Assembly (NCBI RefSeq): GCF_017591435.1
Contig: NC_059285.1
Coordinates: forward strand, 27,002,850-27,066,849
Reading direction: 5' to 3'
Source: Portunus trituberculatus
Lineage: Eukaryota; Arthropoda; Malacostraca; Decapoda; Portunidae
DNA: 64,000 nt
The notes below the pieces were generated by a model. That model made no database searches. It saw nothing but the letters and a program-made list of their open reading frames with translations, and had not been told where the DNA came from. Numbering within the stretch: position 1 is the stretch's first letter; each line of letters starts with the position of its first letter. Positions 23,458 through 35,800 of this stretch are shown here, in pieces. Position numbers and translations under genes: made by a program.

Positions 23458-23871
23458 TATGGTTATGGTTAAAGTTTTGGGTTTTCAAATTTTCAAATTT
23501 TTTAGTTATCAAATGAATTTGTATTATTGGTGAGTTTGGGTAGATAAAGATACCACTAAAGAGAATATTACATGCAATTGTACCATTGAATTCTTTATGT
23601 TTGAACTCTTTGAGTCATCATGTGTATATTCTTCATTTTTCATTTGGTTAAATGAAATTGTAGTGTTGTTCTTTTGTTTTGGATAGATGACTATGCTGTA
23701 CTTATGCCGGGTTCATTTTGGGGTTATGGCTGTAAAATTTACCCATCTCAAATGTTCTGTGGCCTTCACAATTATTAAATTTGCTATCAAGTCCCTTAAA
23801 TGGCGCTCCTTATTTTCCATTTTTGGCATCATAGTTTGCGATTTACTACGAAACCCACATGGCTTTAAAAC

Positions 23872-24018
23872 CTCATGTGAGCGCCCCATGTCAGCGGAGA
23901 CGACGGCTGACGTAAAATTTAAAAAGTATACGAGACTTACCGTAGGTCAGTTGAAGTATGCTTGTAATTTTACGAAGGTCGTCTCTGCTGACAATGGAGC
24001 GTTCACATGCCCTCCTCT
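23872..24018 (+). repeat. DIRS internal complementary region
   Basis: Bases 23872-23912 are the reverse complement of the left end (17638-17680), and 23911-24015 the reverse complement of the right end (24149-24247). They meet at ACGT around 23909-23912. This is the head-to-tail junction template expected for DIRS circle formation. Confidence 0.9.
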
Positions 24019-24124
24019 CCTCGCCTTAGTTTTTCAAGAGATTTATGTTCTGGGGATTTATGCCATAATCTCTTCACTCAATTTTATTTTTTCATGTGGT
24101 GTTTGTAGTCTTTAAAGTCTGGTG

Positions 24125-24247
24125 TTTGGTTGGGCTCCCGCATATATCTCATGTGAACGCTCCCCTGTCAGCAGAGACGACCTTCGTAAAATTACAAGCA
24201 TACTTCAACTGACCTACGGTAAGTCTCGTATACTTTTTAAATTTTAC
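24125..24247 (+). repeat. DIRS right inverted terminal repeat plus extension
   Basis: The inner part GTTTGGTTGGGCTCCCGC and ATATATCTCATG is inverted relative to the left repeat. The outer ~65 bases, ending CTTTTTAAATTTTAC, have no partner at the left end but match the internal complementary region. Confidence 0.9.
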
Positions 24248-24840
24248 CTCGTCAAATCACCTTCTGCCACGTGGAGCGTTTCACATGAGATGCCACTGTA
24301 CCGTTCCAGCTGTCAGTTGCTGGAACGTTTGTGTGCTGTTCAGACATCTTTCGCACGGGTTCTCAGGAATTCTTCACCGGCTACGGAAATTGTCACACAG
24401 GTACATTGCCTTTATACTCAGGTTGAATCTATGGTACGGGTTGGGCCTGCCATAGGGCATTGGTATGGGATGGGCCTGCCAATTTGCCAAACGTGTTTTA
24501 TTTGCGGCTTGATTGATGCAGGTCGGCAATTATGTCTAATTCAGGGGACCGCGCCGCCCTTCCACCTGAGGTTTCCGGCTATGGCACTAGCAGGAGAGCT
24601 AGCAGCAGAGCTTCCCAGGACAGTGTGAGGCCTTTTTCTCGTGGTAGCTCCAGTGATTCCCCAGCGCGGCAGGGGAAGCGGTCTGAGGATCAGCTGGTAC
24701 GACTTGAGCTTGAGCTTGAGCTTGAGTTGGGAGTCACCCAGCACTTGCTGTCGGTGTAGCCTTTGGATCGGCGTTCTCCCATACACACCTGGAAATGGAG
24801 GAGTGGGGCAGGAAGTCTGAAGCATCCCAGCAAACACACT
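24248..24840 (+). other. Possible start of a second DIRS-like element (leader and truncated gag)
   Basis: Just past the DIRS end, GTGGAGCGTTTCACATGAGA resembles the ITR core. An ORF at 24532-24759 starts MSNSGDRAALPPEVSGYGTS and is Ser/Arg-rich (RRASSRASQDSVRPFSRGSS), in the style of the DIRS gag N-terminus. It ends in a short Glu-Leu repeat and a stop. The assignment is tentative. Confidence 0.35.
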
Positions 24841-24872
24841 ACGTAATTTTCACGTGACGTAATGGTGAAAAT

Positions 24873-25172
24873 AAGGTGAATTTTTTATTTCACGTAAGGG
24901 CCACGTAGTATCCACGTCACGAATTCCATCCACCTAACAAAGTTTAAGGCATGTCTTGTGTTTTCAATGTTAATATTTTGTTTTCCCGTGATGTATGACC
25001 TAACTAAATATACTGTAATGAAATAAGGTGAATTTTTTTTTTTCACGTAAGAGCCACGTAGTATCCACGTTGCGAAGGCCATCCACCTAAAACAGTTTAA
25101 TGCACTTTTTGTGCTTTGAATGTTAATACTTTGTTTTCTCGTGATGTATGACCTAACTAAATGTACTGTAAT
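24873..25172. repeat. Two tandem ~150-bp units (plus a diverged third)
   Basis: Two clear copies of a unit starting AATAAGGTGAATTTTTT, with TTTCACGTAAG, CCACGTAGTATCCACGT and GTGATGTATGACCTAACTAA, at about 24873-25018 and 25020-25172. A more diverged version continues to about 25410 (…CTGTAATAAGAAAG). No coding capacity. Confidence 0.85.
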
Positions 25173-25473
25173 GAAATAAAAAAAATTTGAGGTCGTTGAA
25201 CGTAACGATCATGTTTCCATAACGTTACGTTTCACCATCGACTTGCGCTTTGAAAGGTAACAATGAAGGATATGAAGGATGAGATCATCAAAGGAAGTCA
25301 TCCTCCTAACAAAACTATAAGGTGTTTCTTGTTTTAGGTATATTGTTAAAATACTTTGTGCAATATAATTATGATGATACAGGATCTTAATAAATATGCT
25401 GTAATAAGAAAGATCTTATGGGGGTTGTGGAACGTTTATATAACGTTGCATTTCAACATTGACTTAAGCATGT

Positions 25474-26228
<755 letters not shown>

Positions 26229-26229
<1 letters not shown>

Positions 26230-27587
26230 TCTCCTTTCTGTTATAATGGCTTCCTCCCTCTATATAGGAAGGAAGGACGAAGCAGCGTCGGAGGTGTTTA
26301 CGCTAAAATTTGCTGCCTCGGCACTCTTCCCGCCAGCCAGCCGGGGATTAAATTTCAGCTGACGCAGCATGCACAGAACCCCGTATATAAGATCTTCCAC
26401 GTTAAATACAATTCCGGAAAACAAATCAGTGTAATTTAAAACGTGATAAACACTAAGAATAACAGTAATATATATAAATATGACGAAATAAACATTAATA
26501 GTTTGTAAAGTGTTCGATCAGCGGCAACTCTCCCGCACGTTCCTCCGCCGCCTGCTGCATGTGCTTACCCGCCACGGATAATGTGGTGAGTTTTTATCTT
26601 TTTTACGTCATTTACACCTTTCCCCCACCTTTGTTACACCTACACACATGACATTAAGTGCTCAGGGATTAGGTAGAGCGGCAGATCATCCCTGTAAATT
26701 GTGTTGAAGGTGAAATGTGATGAAAATGTAGTGGCGAGGGACAGCGTGGGTTAACAATGCACGCCGTGTATCACAATTTTTACACTTTCCATGTCATTAT
26801 TCACCATTCTAACTTAGTCTGGAGTGTCCAAGGCTTAAGTAGACGTGCAAGTTACATATAAGAGGTGAAATTAACGTGCGTAGGATATATTTTAACGCAA
26901 GCCCCATATTCTAGTACATGATTGGTACCTGTTTGTCTGTCCTTGCGCAAACTTATACCATGGCTGATGAGGTAATCTAACGTAGTTTTGGTGGTGTAGT
27001 AGTGGTTTTGTATGTGTGATTTACAGGAGTGTTAAACCTTTTTAACTTAGATTACTTATATAATGGTACTTTACGTTGCCTGGTTGTAATCTGACGTAAT
27101 TTTGGTGGTATAGAGTAGAGGAGGCAGTTTGCGCTACCCTAAGCAGAAAAAAAATTGCTACAAAATCACCAAACTTGAATACAAAAACGAAATTTTAACA
27201 AAGAGTGTAAAATTTTGTCTGCTCATGATGGCGGGTAACGCGCTACCCTCAATCGCTGCAGTTTCCCCGATTGTGCACTGTAAGTAAGGGAAAGTTAGGT
27301 AGGGTCTGTGCGCCACCCAGCCGGGTCTACGCGCTAGGTTGAGGAGGGGGTTGCGCCAGGGGGGTCAGTGCGCTATGGCATGTCGGGTCATCGCGCTAGG
27401 TGCCTTAAGTTCTTTGTTTTAATCTACAAGCTATCAAAATCACTCTCAATAGGTAGTTGATAAATCCTCTTGCCTCTCAAGGAGTAAAAGCTTTGGAAAA
27501 ATAAATGAAAGATTGCAAACTAACTTTTTTATTTTTAAAATAGTGTATTGACAAACATAAAAACTGTGCTTTAGTTATGAATATCAT
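26229..27587. other. Unassigned interval; candidate TATA box and splice donor
   Basis: No supported ORF or TE. GTATATAAGATC at about 26382 could be a TATA box, and ATGTGGTGAGT at about 26580-26590 a splice donor, so a host promoter and first exon is possible but unproven. At 27130-27400 the word GCGCTA/GCGCCA recurs about seven times. Confidence 0.3.
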
Positions 27588-27828
27588 AAACAAATAAATG
27601 TCCCACAGAGTTCAAAACAAAAATCTTAACAATACTCCGGGAAAAGTTTCATTTACCAGTATCAAAATAACAAATAAATGTCTCAGAGTTAAAAACGAAA
27701 ATCTTAAGAATATTCCGTGAAATGTTTCATTTAACAGTGTCAAAATAACAAATAAATGCCTTTCAGAAATCGAAACGAAAATCTTAAGAATACTCCGTGA
27801 AAAAAATCATTCAACAGTATCAAAATAG
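27588..27828. repeat. Three tandem ~79-bp units
   Basis: The units start with CAAATAAATG at 27591, 27671 and 27749. Each contains AAAATCTTAA-AATA-TCCG and ends CAGTATCAAAATA-like. They lie just beyond the pol 3' end of the minus-strand gypsy element and may be part of its 3' region. Confidence 0.88.
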
Positions 27829-27842
27829 CCTAATTACATTTA

Positions 27843-29348
27843 TTACAAAAACTCAGTATCCATTGTATCAATGTCCTCCTGAGACTTTTCACTCAAATTC
27901 ATCTCACTCAGACATTCTGCNNNNNNNNNNNNNNNNNNNNNNNNNNNNNNNNNNNNNNNNNNNNNNNNNNNNNNNNNNNNNNNNNNNNNNNNNNNNNNNN
28001 NNNNNNNNNNNNNNNNNNNNNNNNNNNNNNNNNNNNNNNNNNNNNNNNNNNNNNNNNNNNNNNNNNNNNNNNNNNNNNNNNNNNNNNNNNNNNNNNNNNN
28101 NNNNNNNNNNNNNNNNNNNNNNNNNNNNNNNNNNNNNNNNNNNNNNNNNNNNNNNNNNNNNNNNNNNNNNNNNNNNNNNNNNNNNNNNNNNNNNNNNNNN
28201 NNNNNNNNNNNNNNNNNNNNNNNNNNNNNNNNNNNNNNNNNNNNNNNNNNNNNNNNNNNNNNNNNNNNNNNNNNNNNNNNNNNNNNNNNNNNNNNNNNNN
28301 NNNNNNNNNNNNNNNNNNNNNNNNNNNNNNNNNNNNNNNNNNNNNNNNNNNNNNNNNNNNNNNNNNNNNNNNNNNNNNNNNNNNNNNNNNNNNNNNNNNN
28401 NNNNNNNNNNNNNNNNNNNNAACGTTTATCATGTCCAAATACAATAGAATGTGGAGTTTTACCAGTAGATGAATTGATAGTGGCATTTATACAAGCATTC
28501 ACATGAGGGAGCCAATCTTGCCAAGATTCATGAAATTTACCCACTAAATGTCTCAAAATGGTAAGAATTTTACGATTAGTTCTCTCTACCAATCAATTGG
28601 AAGCAGGATGGTAGGCAGTGATGAAAGTTTGAGTAATGTGAAATTGTTGACAAATTTTCTGAAGCACTTCATTTTTAAATTCTGCACCATTATCACTAAG
28701 CAATACTGAAGGAGTAGTGTAAGGGCAAATAAAATGAGAAACAAAAGCATGTGCAACGCTAGAAGCAGATTTGTTAGGCAAAGGAATGAGTACTGTGTAT
28801 CGGCTGAAATGATCTACGCATACTAGGACATACACAAAGCCTTGTGTGCTACGAGGGAGCTGTAACAAATCAATCGTTACTGTCTCAAACGGACATGCAG
28901 GAGTAGGATACTCTTGAATAGGAGCAGTCTTAGTATTTCCTTTATTGAGAGCACAACCAACACACTGAGAAACATGATTAGTGATGTCTCGTGACATATT
29001 TGGCCAATAATACTTAGTACGTGCCATTGCAATGGACTTATCACGACCAGGATGACCTGCGTGAGGGAGATCATGAATAAGAGACAGTACTGTCGGAATC
29101 AAACTATCTGAAATGACAAGTTGATTCACTAGTTGATCATCAATCATTACTTTACGTAGCAAGATGTCATCTTGTAAGCTAAATTCAGACAAGGGAACAG
29201 GCAATTTTGGCAAAACAGAGTGATCATCAAACTGTAAACACTGGATGACTTTAGACAAGGTAGGATCACTTTTCTGAGCACTAGCTAATTCAGCAAGGGA
29301 AAAATTTGACACTTGAGTAATTGAAGTAACTGCAACATTGCGGGACAA
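27843..29348 (-). pseudogene. gypsy integrase with in-frame stop and assembly gap
   Basis: The zinc-binding part reads AGHPGRDKSIAMARTKYYWP and CVGCALNKGN. The core has TIDLLQLPRSTQGFVYVLVC (first Asp) and LLSDNGAEFKNEVLQKICQQ (second Asp). HPASN is followed by a stop codon near 28592, then LVERTNRKILTILRHL carries the catalytic Glu. The stop falls exactly between the second Asp and the Glu. Bases 27921-28420 are N, so the C-terminus is mostly unseen. Confidence 0.88.
27921..28420. other. Assembly gap (500 N)
   Basis: Exactly 500 N, a conventional unknown-size scaffold gap, inside the gypsy integrase region. Confidence 0.99.
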
Positions 29349-29528
29349 CGCATCCGCTACTAAATTAGCGCGACCCGGCAGGTATTTGATGTCAGGATTA
29401 AATTCTTCAATGGTGAGGAACCATCTAGCTAGACAGCCAGATAAATTTTTCCTTTGAAAACTTGTGTGACGGCAACATGGTCAGTATACACAGTAATTGG
29501 ATAACCATAAATGATGTCACGGAAATGT

Positions 29529-31632
29529 TTAAGAGACCAAACTAATGCGAGCTTCTAGATTTGTTACTGAATAACGTGATTCACAAGCATTAAGTACACG
29601 ACTCGCGAAGGCAATGACTTGGGGACGACTACCCGGAACTTGTTGCATCAGGACAGAACCAATACCTTGAGACGATGCATCTGAACAGATCACAAAAGGC
29701 AAAGAGTAGTCAGGAAATGATAATACTGGAGCTTGTGTAAGAGCTGATTTAAGAACAGTGAAGCTGTAATCATGAGTTGCATTCCAATGAAAGGGCATCT
29801 TTCTTCAGAAGACGCATTAGTGGAGACACAATAGTGGCAAAATTCTTAATGAACGCACGATAATATCCTGCTAATCCCAAGAAAGATCGGACATTGTTAG
29901 TCGTGGTTGGGGTAGGAAAGTCTTGAACAGCTTTGACTTTAGCGTTCGTAGTGTGAATACCATGGCGATCCACAACATGGCCAAGAAATTCAATACGAAA
30001 ATGCAAGAATTGACATTTTGTGATGTTAAGCTTAAGACCAGCTTCTATGAATTTCTGTAACACTAGAGCAAGTTTGTGAAAGTGACTGTCTAAATCTTTA
30101 GAGACTAAAATTAAATCATCAAGATAGACAAACAAACCATCGCCAATAAGACCTTGGAAGAGTGAATTTACTAGTCGTTGGCAGGTTAGTGGAGAGTTAC
30201 GAGGACTCATGAGGCAACGAAGCCACTCAAAATGACCTTTTGGCGTAGAAAATGCAGTAATGGGTCTGCTACTTGGAGACAATGGAATTTGCCAAAATCC
30301 ACTTTTCAAGTCAAGTGTTGCGAATACTGTATTGTCCTTACCGATGAACTGTAAAATGTCACCAAGTACTGGTAAGGGATAATGGTCAGGAATTGTGACT
30401 TGGTTAACTTTCCTAAAATCAATGACTGCACGGTAAGAACCATCTTTCTTTGGCACAAGGAAGAGAGGTGAGTTCCATGGAGAGTACGACTCTTGAATAA
30501 TACCTTCATCAAGCATGCCTTGCACTAATTTTTGAGCTACTTGACGCTGAGAATGAGGCAAGCAATAAGATGGAACATGGATAGGGCGCGTGTTAGGCTG
30601 AAGGTCAATATGATGCTGTACACGGTCAGTAACACCTAAAAGTTCACCTGGTAAAAGAATAGCTTGTCTGTGAGCTACAAGAATGTCATAGAGACGCTGT
30701 GCTTCTGCAGGAAAATCTGCAACTTTGACATGTGCCTCCAACTGAGTGATCAGTTCAGCTGAAGAGCAGGAACTAGCAGACTGTGAATCTACAGCTCCTA
30801 TCAAAGGTGGAGAATCCTGAAAAGAAGCTTCATCTATCACACTAAAGGAACCAAGATGCACGCCATCTTTAAGCGTAATGGACGAACCTGTGAGATTAGT
30901 GACTAAAGCATCAGTAAGGTGACCACATCGCATGGTAGAGAGTGTACCTTCTAAAGCTAAACGCTGAATCCTGGCACTATCAGGATGTGAGATCACGCAT
31001 GCACCAACTGGGGCACGAAGAACACGCACTGAAACTTTAGTTGCTGAAGTAGGACCTATAAACTGGTCACCAACAATGACAGCCGCACAAAAATCCGAGG
31101 AGACAGAACGTTTCGACTCCGGGGACGAAGGTGCTAAGTTTGACTGCGGGGACGAAGGATTCTGAGTACGCTGCGGTAACAGTGCTTCGTCAAAAGCAGG
31201 TAGACATGATTGTTCAAAATGTACGCGTGGTGAGGCAACTGTAAGAACAGAAACAGGCAAGTCTGAAGCATAATACATGAATCCATTATGGCTGACAGCA
31301 TGATAACGGGGAAATATTGTAATATGTTTAACTAACTCATCATAGCCATAGAGAGCATCACAGCTCAACATAAAATTTGTTACTACAAAAAATTTTACAT
31401 CAAAGGTATAATCATGATTATGAAAGGACACAGGCAAAGTTACTGAACCAATAATATTGAGAGGAGAGCCTTGAGCTGCATGAAAAATCTGGTTCTCTTT
31501 TGATAGAGGAACATTATACAATTTATTAAGGTGCTGGTAAGAACATTCTGTCAGCTCCTGTATCAATGCAAACTGTGAAAGGAGAGCCATAAGTGTACAT
31601 TTGCAAATGAAAACGTCGCGCCGTTGCAGCAA
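29529..31632 (-). pseudogene. gypsy protease-RT-RNase H
   Basis: The long frame 31632-29770 (about 620 codons) starts in a protease-like region; SCDALYGYDELV is a post-protease block and a clean DTG was not seen in this frame. RT follows: IIQESYSPWNSPLFLVPKKD, YRAVIDFRKVNQVT, FATLDLKSGFWQIPLS, active site FVYLDDLILVS, FLGHVVDRHGI and FLGLAGYYRAFIKNFA. The usual GL-x-NAP block reads CLMSPRNSPLTCQRLV, so it is degraded. RNase H comes after a frameshift at about 29790 (LPFVICSDASSQGIGSVLMQ), and the rest is frameshifted near 29530. Confidence 0.87.
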
Positions 31633-31674
31633 TAACTGTAGGAATCGACTGGACTGGCATGTCTGAGAGAATGT

Positions 31675-33053
31675 CTACGTTATGGGAGGAGAATGCTGGC
31701 GCTGGAAAAAATTTGACTGTGGTGAAGACACAGTAACATGTTGCTGACGCTGAAGTCGTTGAATTTTAAAGCATTCTTCAGAAGAATGATTACCTGGACC
31801 ATGAATAAGGCAAGACTTAGGTGGTCTTTCATGAATTGGACTCGACGCAGGACGTCCCTGCCGAGAAGACGATCTCGGGCGACTGGGCACAGAGCGTTTG
31901 ACATGACGGAAGTCTTGAAGAGACTCATAGCGAGAAAGACGCTGAGCTGAGGGAGAACGCGCTGCATTTCTTTCATGGCGCTGTCGCAAAAAACTACGTT
32001 TAATGGTATGTCCCTGTTTGTGACAGTAAGTACAGGCATACACAGCATGTTGCTTATCAGAAGCTGGTGCTCTAGGTTGTGAAGTCTGGTTAGCAGAATT
32101 TAAAGTGAAGTAGCAGTAGTGGAAGCTACAACGTGCACTTGAGCTGGATGTTCTTTTAATTTAGAAGCAATTTTGAATGAGAAATCAAGTAGATTATCTG
32201 TCTGAGTGTATGTAAGTGTAGACGCAATTCTGCGCTCACTAGGGTTCAAAAAGTTAATATAATAAAGAAATTCAATGATATCATGAAATCGCTGCTCAGA
32301 CATTGTACCATTTGTAATCAAATTTGAAGCTTTAAGTGAATCAACAGCAGCAGAAGCAAATTCAGCAGAGCGAGGAAGAGCTCTTAAGCAATTGAGGACA
32401 CCAAAATTGTTAGTCATTGTATCTGCTCCGTCAAAGACACACTGGAATGAATCTGGCTGTTGGGGCATACCACATGCTTGTAAGAAATTTCCTCTGAAAG
32501 CGTTATAATCATAATTCAGGGTTTTAGGATTGAAAGCAAAAGCCGACATTAAATCAGCAGCAATAGCTCCTGGCTGTAACTGAGAACGCACAAAAGAAAT
32601 TTTATCAACACCTGAAGTGATGTCAGAGTTGCGAATACTGTCTTCACATTGTTGCAAGAATTGTAAAGGAGAATACTGAGAGATGTCATCACCACCAAAC
32701 TTCTGGATTGAAGGATCATGGTGTAAGAGTTTAAAAGTTGGAGCAAGCACAGGGCTTTGAAACAATGTAGAAGGAACAGGAGGGGCATTAGCAGTAGTAG
32801 TAGTAGGAGTTGTAGTAGTAGATGTAGTAAGGGTAGAAGTAGTAGTAGTAGTTGTAGTAAGAGTAGTAGTCAAAGTAGTGACAGTAGCAACTGTGGTAGT
32901 AGTAGTGTTATTATCATGAGAAGACATGGTGCAAGAGTAAAGCTTAACACAGCGTAGCAACATAAACAAATAAAATAAGTAAAAACAGCAATAAAGTAAG
33001 GTGTTATAGTTACACTCTGAAGCAAAATGGAAGTGACTACATCCAGGGCTCAC
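31675..33053 (-). pseudogene. gypsy gag with Thr-rich N-terminus and degraded zinc knuckle
   Basis: 33053-32100 encodes gag. A likely internal start MSSHDNN (about 32928) is followed by a Thr-rich low-complexity run encoded by ACT/ACC triplets, then capsid-like sequence (GDDISQYSPLQFLQQCEDSI; FRGNFLQACGMPQQPDSFQC; FHDIIEFLYYINFLNPSERR). Frame 32043-31675 continues with CTYCHKQGHTIKRS, a CCHC box whose last Cys is Ser, and CLIHGPGNHSSEEC, then an Arg/Ser-rich tail. Frameshift near 32050-32100. Confidence 0.78.
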
Positions 33054-35800
33054 TCAAAAACACACACTTGGGCAGTACATCTCGTAGCACAAGTGGAGTA
33101 ACAGGGCACAACACAACACAGTCAAGCTAGGACGGGCAAAAATATTAGTTTTTCATAATACACCAGGCATTGCAATTGGTATCAAAAATACATGGAAGTA
33201 CTGCTGAGAAAACTTCATGCAGTGATTTCAATACTGAATAACAAAAATTAGAGATGGTACAATTATAAAAATAAATATAACACTTGGGACAAGATGCAAA
33301 TCAAGCATGAGATACTAAAAAATAATTCACTAGAGTGGTTATACTGAAAAATTCAATAAGTATTCAATGGAACACAATGACATACATTACCATACACCAT
33401 ACACTGGCTGGAGTATCAGCAGCAATGAAAACACATCAGACAGACATTTTATAATCAGATGCAGTAGTCTCAGTCTGCGATGAAAATCCAGGCATGAACG
33501 TACAAAAATATAATGAAAATCACACATAAACATGAAAAAAAAATCAACAGGGAAAAAAATTCACAGGAAAATAATTAGATAAGTCGTTTTCAGTAGCGGC
33601 GCGGCTGAGGGCAAACGGAGTCAAACGGAGGCAAGTTTTCGCAAATGCGAGCAAACGCTTTTCCAAAAGCGTTTGGTTCGCTTTTCCAAAGCATTTGCTC
33701 TCGTTTGGCAAACGCTTTTTAGGCAATCAGCGTGGAGCAACCCCATCAACCTCATGGAATGAGATCAAGGAGTTACATTTCGAATAAAACTGAATAGTTA
33801 GACGTATGTTAGGCCATAGAAGTGGGTACTGTAGATGTAGATTTACGTTTACATATTGTGCGGCATACTGGAGAGAACCGATATAAAAAATACGGCGTGA
33901 AATAAATTAAGGAGCTGGTGGTAGCTGGTGACATGTCGCATCTATCCGTCCTTCTTGTGGGTGTTGTCCGATTCCATACTTCTAGTCGTGACTTCGATAC
34001 AATAATGGAGTTACTTTTCTATTATTAGGTGAAAAAATGATAATATTTTTGCAAATCCTTTTATCACAAAGTAATGAATGATGGTGAAAATAGATTATCT
34101 GCTAATTATTGATGTAATTCAACTATATAGGCGTCAGAAAACCGCAGCCATACATCTACAATGGAACACCTTCAAAACAAGCCCGCGTAGATCAAACCAC
34201 TTCCAGGACTGAAGACCTCTTGTTTTTATGAGTATTGCGCTGCTCGGGGCTCGGCATATACAAATGATGAAACATTGGTGACCTATAATACTCCCATCAA
34301 GGAATAAATCTCCAAACTCTTCCACTATGCTGCTGTGTTTACGTCTTGACCACAGTGCTGGAGCAGGAGACTGATGTGTACGATAACTTCTTCCAGGGAT
34401 TGAGATTAGTGACACGTTCGTCTGGCACCACCGACGGTGTCCTCACCACTGTTCTGTTCAGCGTGAAGTCAAACATGTTTGGCCTTGCGGTGACGCTACT
34501 GAAAACGCCTGTAGTGTAATAAAAATAATACTGAAAATAAAATAACTAGCCAACAACATGGGCAGATAGAAAATGCAGAGGAAACAATAAAGTATAAGCA
34601 GAAAGCAATAGAAGAAAGCAAGAAATAAACACTGAAAAATTTAAAGGTCACTAAAGGAGACCGTAAATAAAATAAACAATGCACAAAAAAATAAAAGTTA
34701 CACTTGTAAATAACACTGTAGCACTAGCAAATTAAAGAAAACGCATCAAATAATTGAGCTTATAAGGCTGCAAGGGTAATATAATAAAAAAGCAGGCCTA
34801 CACACAGGAAAAAAATATGGTACTAGGCTACAAACATTTAAATCATTCGCGGCTGTGATAGCCAATCTGAGACAAGGGCAAGGTGCCGTAACGAATCACC
34901 GAAGAGCCCGGGAAAATATCAAGATGGCGGCCAGACAGGAGCCAATCAGAGCACAAGATACAGGTAGCAGCGTCCCACAGCCAATGGGAGAAGCTGAAAC
35001 ATTCAAACATTAAGAGACAGGAAGACGTTAGAATTAATGGCGCCAAGGCGAGAAAAACCAGATTAAAATGCAATAAACACAAGATAAACTCACTGACTTA
35101 CCCTGAAGGAACTAACCCAACGTATCTGTGTAGAAGGGTGTAGAAGGGAGCGTCAGATGAGGTGTGGAGTAGCTGAGAAGCATAAGATGGCGCCAGGACG
35201 GACCTTGGCGGGAAAATACACTGTAATCGCCTAAAAAAAAACTCACAGCAAGCACAAAAGTATATGTTATACTTATACAAAAGACGGCAGAAGCTGGAGG
35301 GGTGGCGGAGGGGCTGACAGGTGGCGACTTGAAGCACAGCTCACGAGAGAGCGAAGGAATGCGTGGCGACTCGCTGCGTAGCAGAAAAATGCACGTGGCA
35401 TCACAAGACTACGTAAGTGCACAGCAGTCTATCAGGCAGTCAGCAGGGAGGAAGATGCAGGCAGAAACTTGCGAACGAAGCTGTAGGTAGGAAGATCCAA
35501 GCGTCGAGAAGCCCACGTGAGACAGCAGGCAGTGGCAGGCCAAATACAGCAGGGAGCTGCAAGAGACTGCAGACAGAAAGGCACAATACAGCAAGAAACA
35601 GCTGACATTCCCGTAGCCTTAGGAAGATCCAAACGTTGAGAAGCCTACGCAAAACAGCAGGCAGAGACAACAGCCACTAGGCACAACGGGCGAGACAAAG
35701 CAGGAGCGGCCATCTTGTCTCCACTCTACACCATGGCGTCACCGGCACAGCCCTCATGAGTCACTCGCATATCACTGGCCTTCACCGCTGCTACCAATTA
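33054..35800. other. Unassigned 2.7 kb; possible retroelement leader with repeats
   Basis: No supported gene. At 33600-33725, CAAACGC/GCGTTTG words occur many times in both orientations. AAGATGGCGGCC- and AAGATGGCGCC-type motifs (YY1-like) occur at about 34921, 35184 and 35705 (inverted). A ~43-bp direct repeat (GGAAGATCCAA-CG, then GAGAAGCC-ACG, ending CAGCAGGCAG) is at about 35490-35535 and 35621-35665. Could be leader of the minus-strand gypsy element. Confidence 0.35.

Larger units (their letters stand above)
17638..24247 (+). mobile_element. DIRS-type tyrosine-recombinase retrotransposon, near-complete
   Basis: It has gag, RT-RNase H and tyrosine recombinase in DIRS order, plus the DIRS terminal architecture: a left inverted repeat (17638-17705), a right inverted repeat with ~65-bp extension (24125-24247), and an internal complementary region (about 23872-24018). 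The last joins the complements of the two outer ends. Total 6.6 kb including a 1.42-kb Tc1/mariner insertion. RT and YR reading frames are broken, so this copy is inactive. DIRS elements replicate by RT and insert through a circular intermediate using the recombinase rather than a DDE integrase. Confidence 0.93.
27843..33053 (-). mobile_element. Ty3/gypsy retrotransposon of conventional order (gag-PR-RT-RH-IN), minus strand
   Basis: A minus-strand internal region with gag (33053-32100), a CCHC-type region, PR-RT (31632-29770), RNase H (29798-29529) and integrase (29348 to about 28420). It then reaches a 500-N gap and a short tail (27920-27843). Stops and frameshifts break the frame. LTRs are not confidently placed; the LTR at 35801-36005 is a candidate 5' LTR but would imply a 2.7-kb leader. 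Confidence 0.87.

Noticed and set aside
32757..32957. Ser-rich plus-strand ORF
   Set aside because: Antisense of the Thr-rich gag N-terminus of the minus-strand gypsy element.
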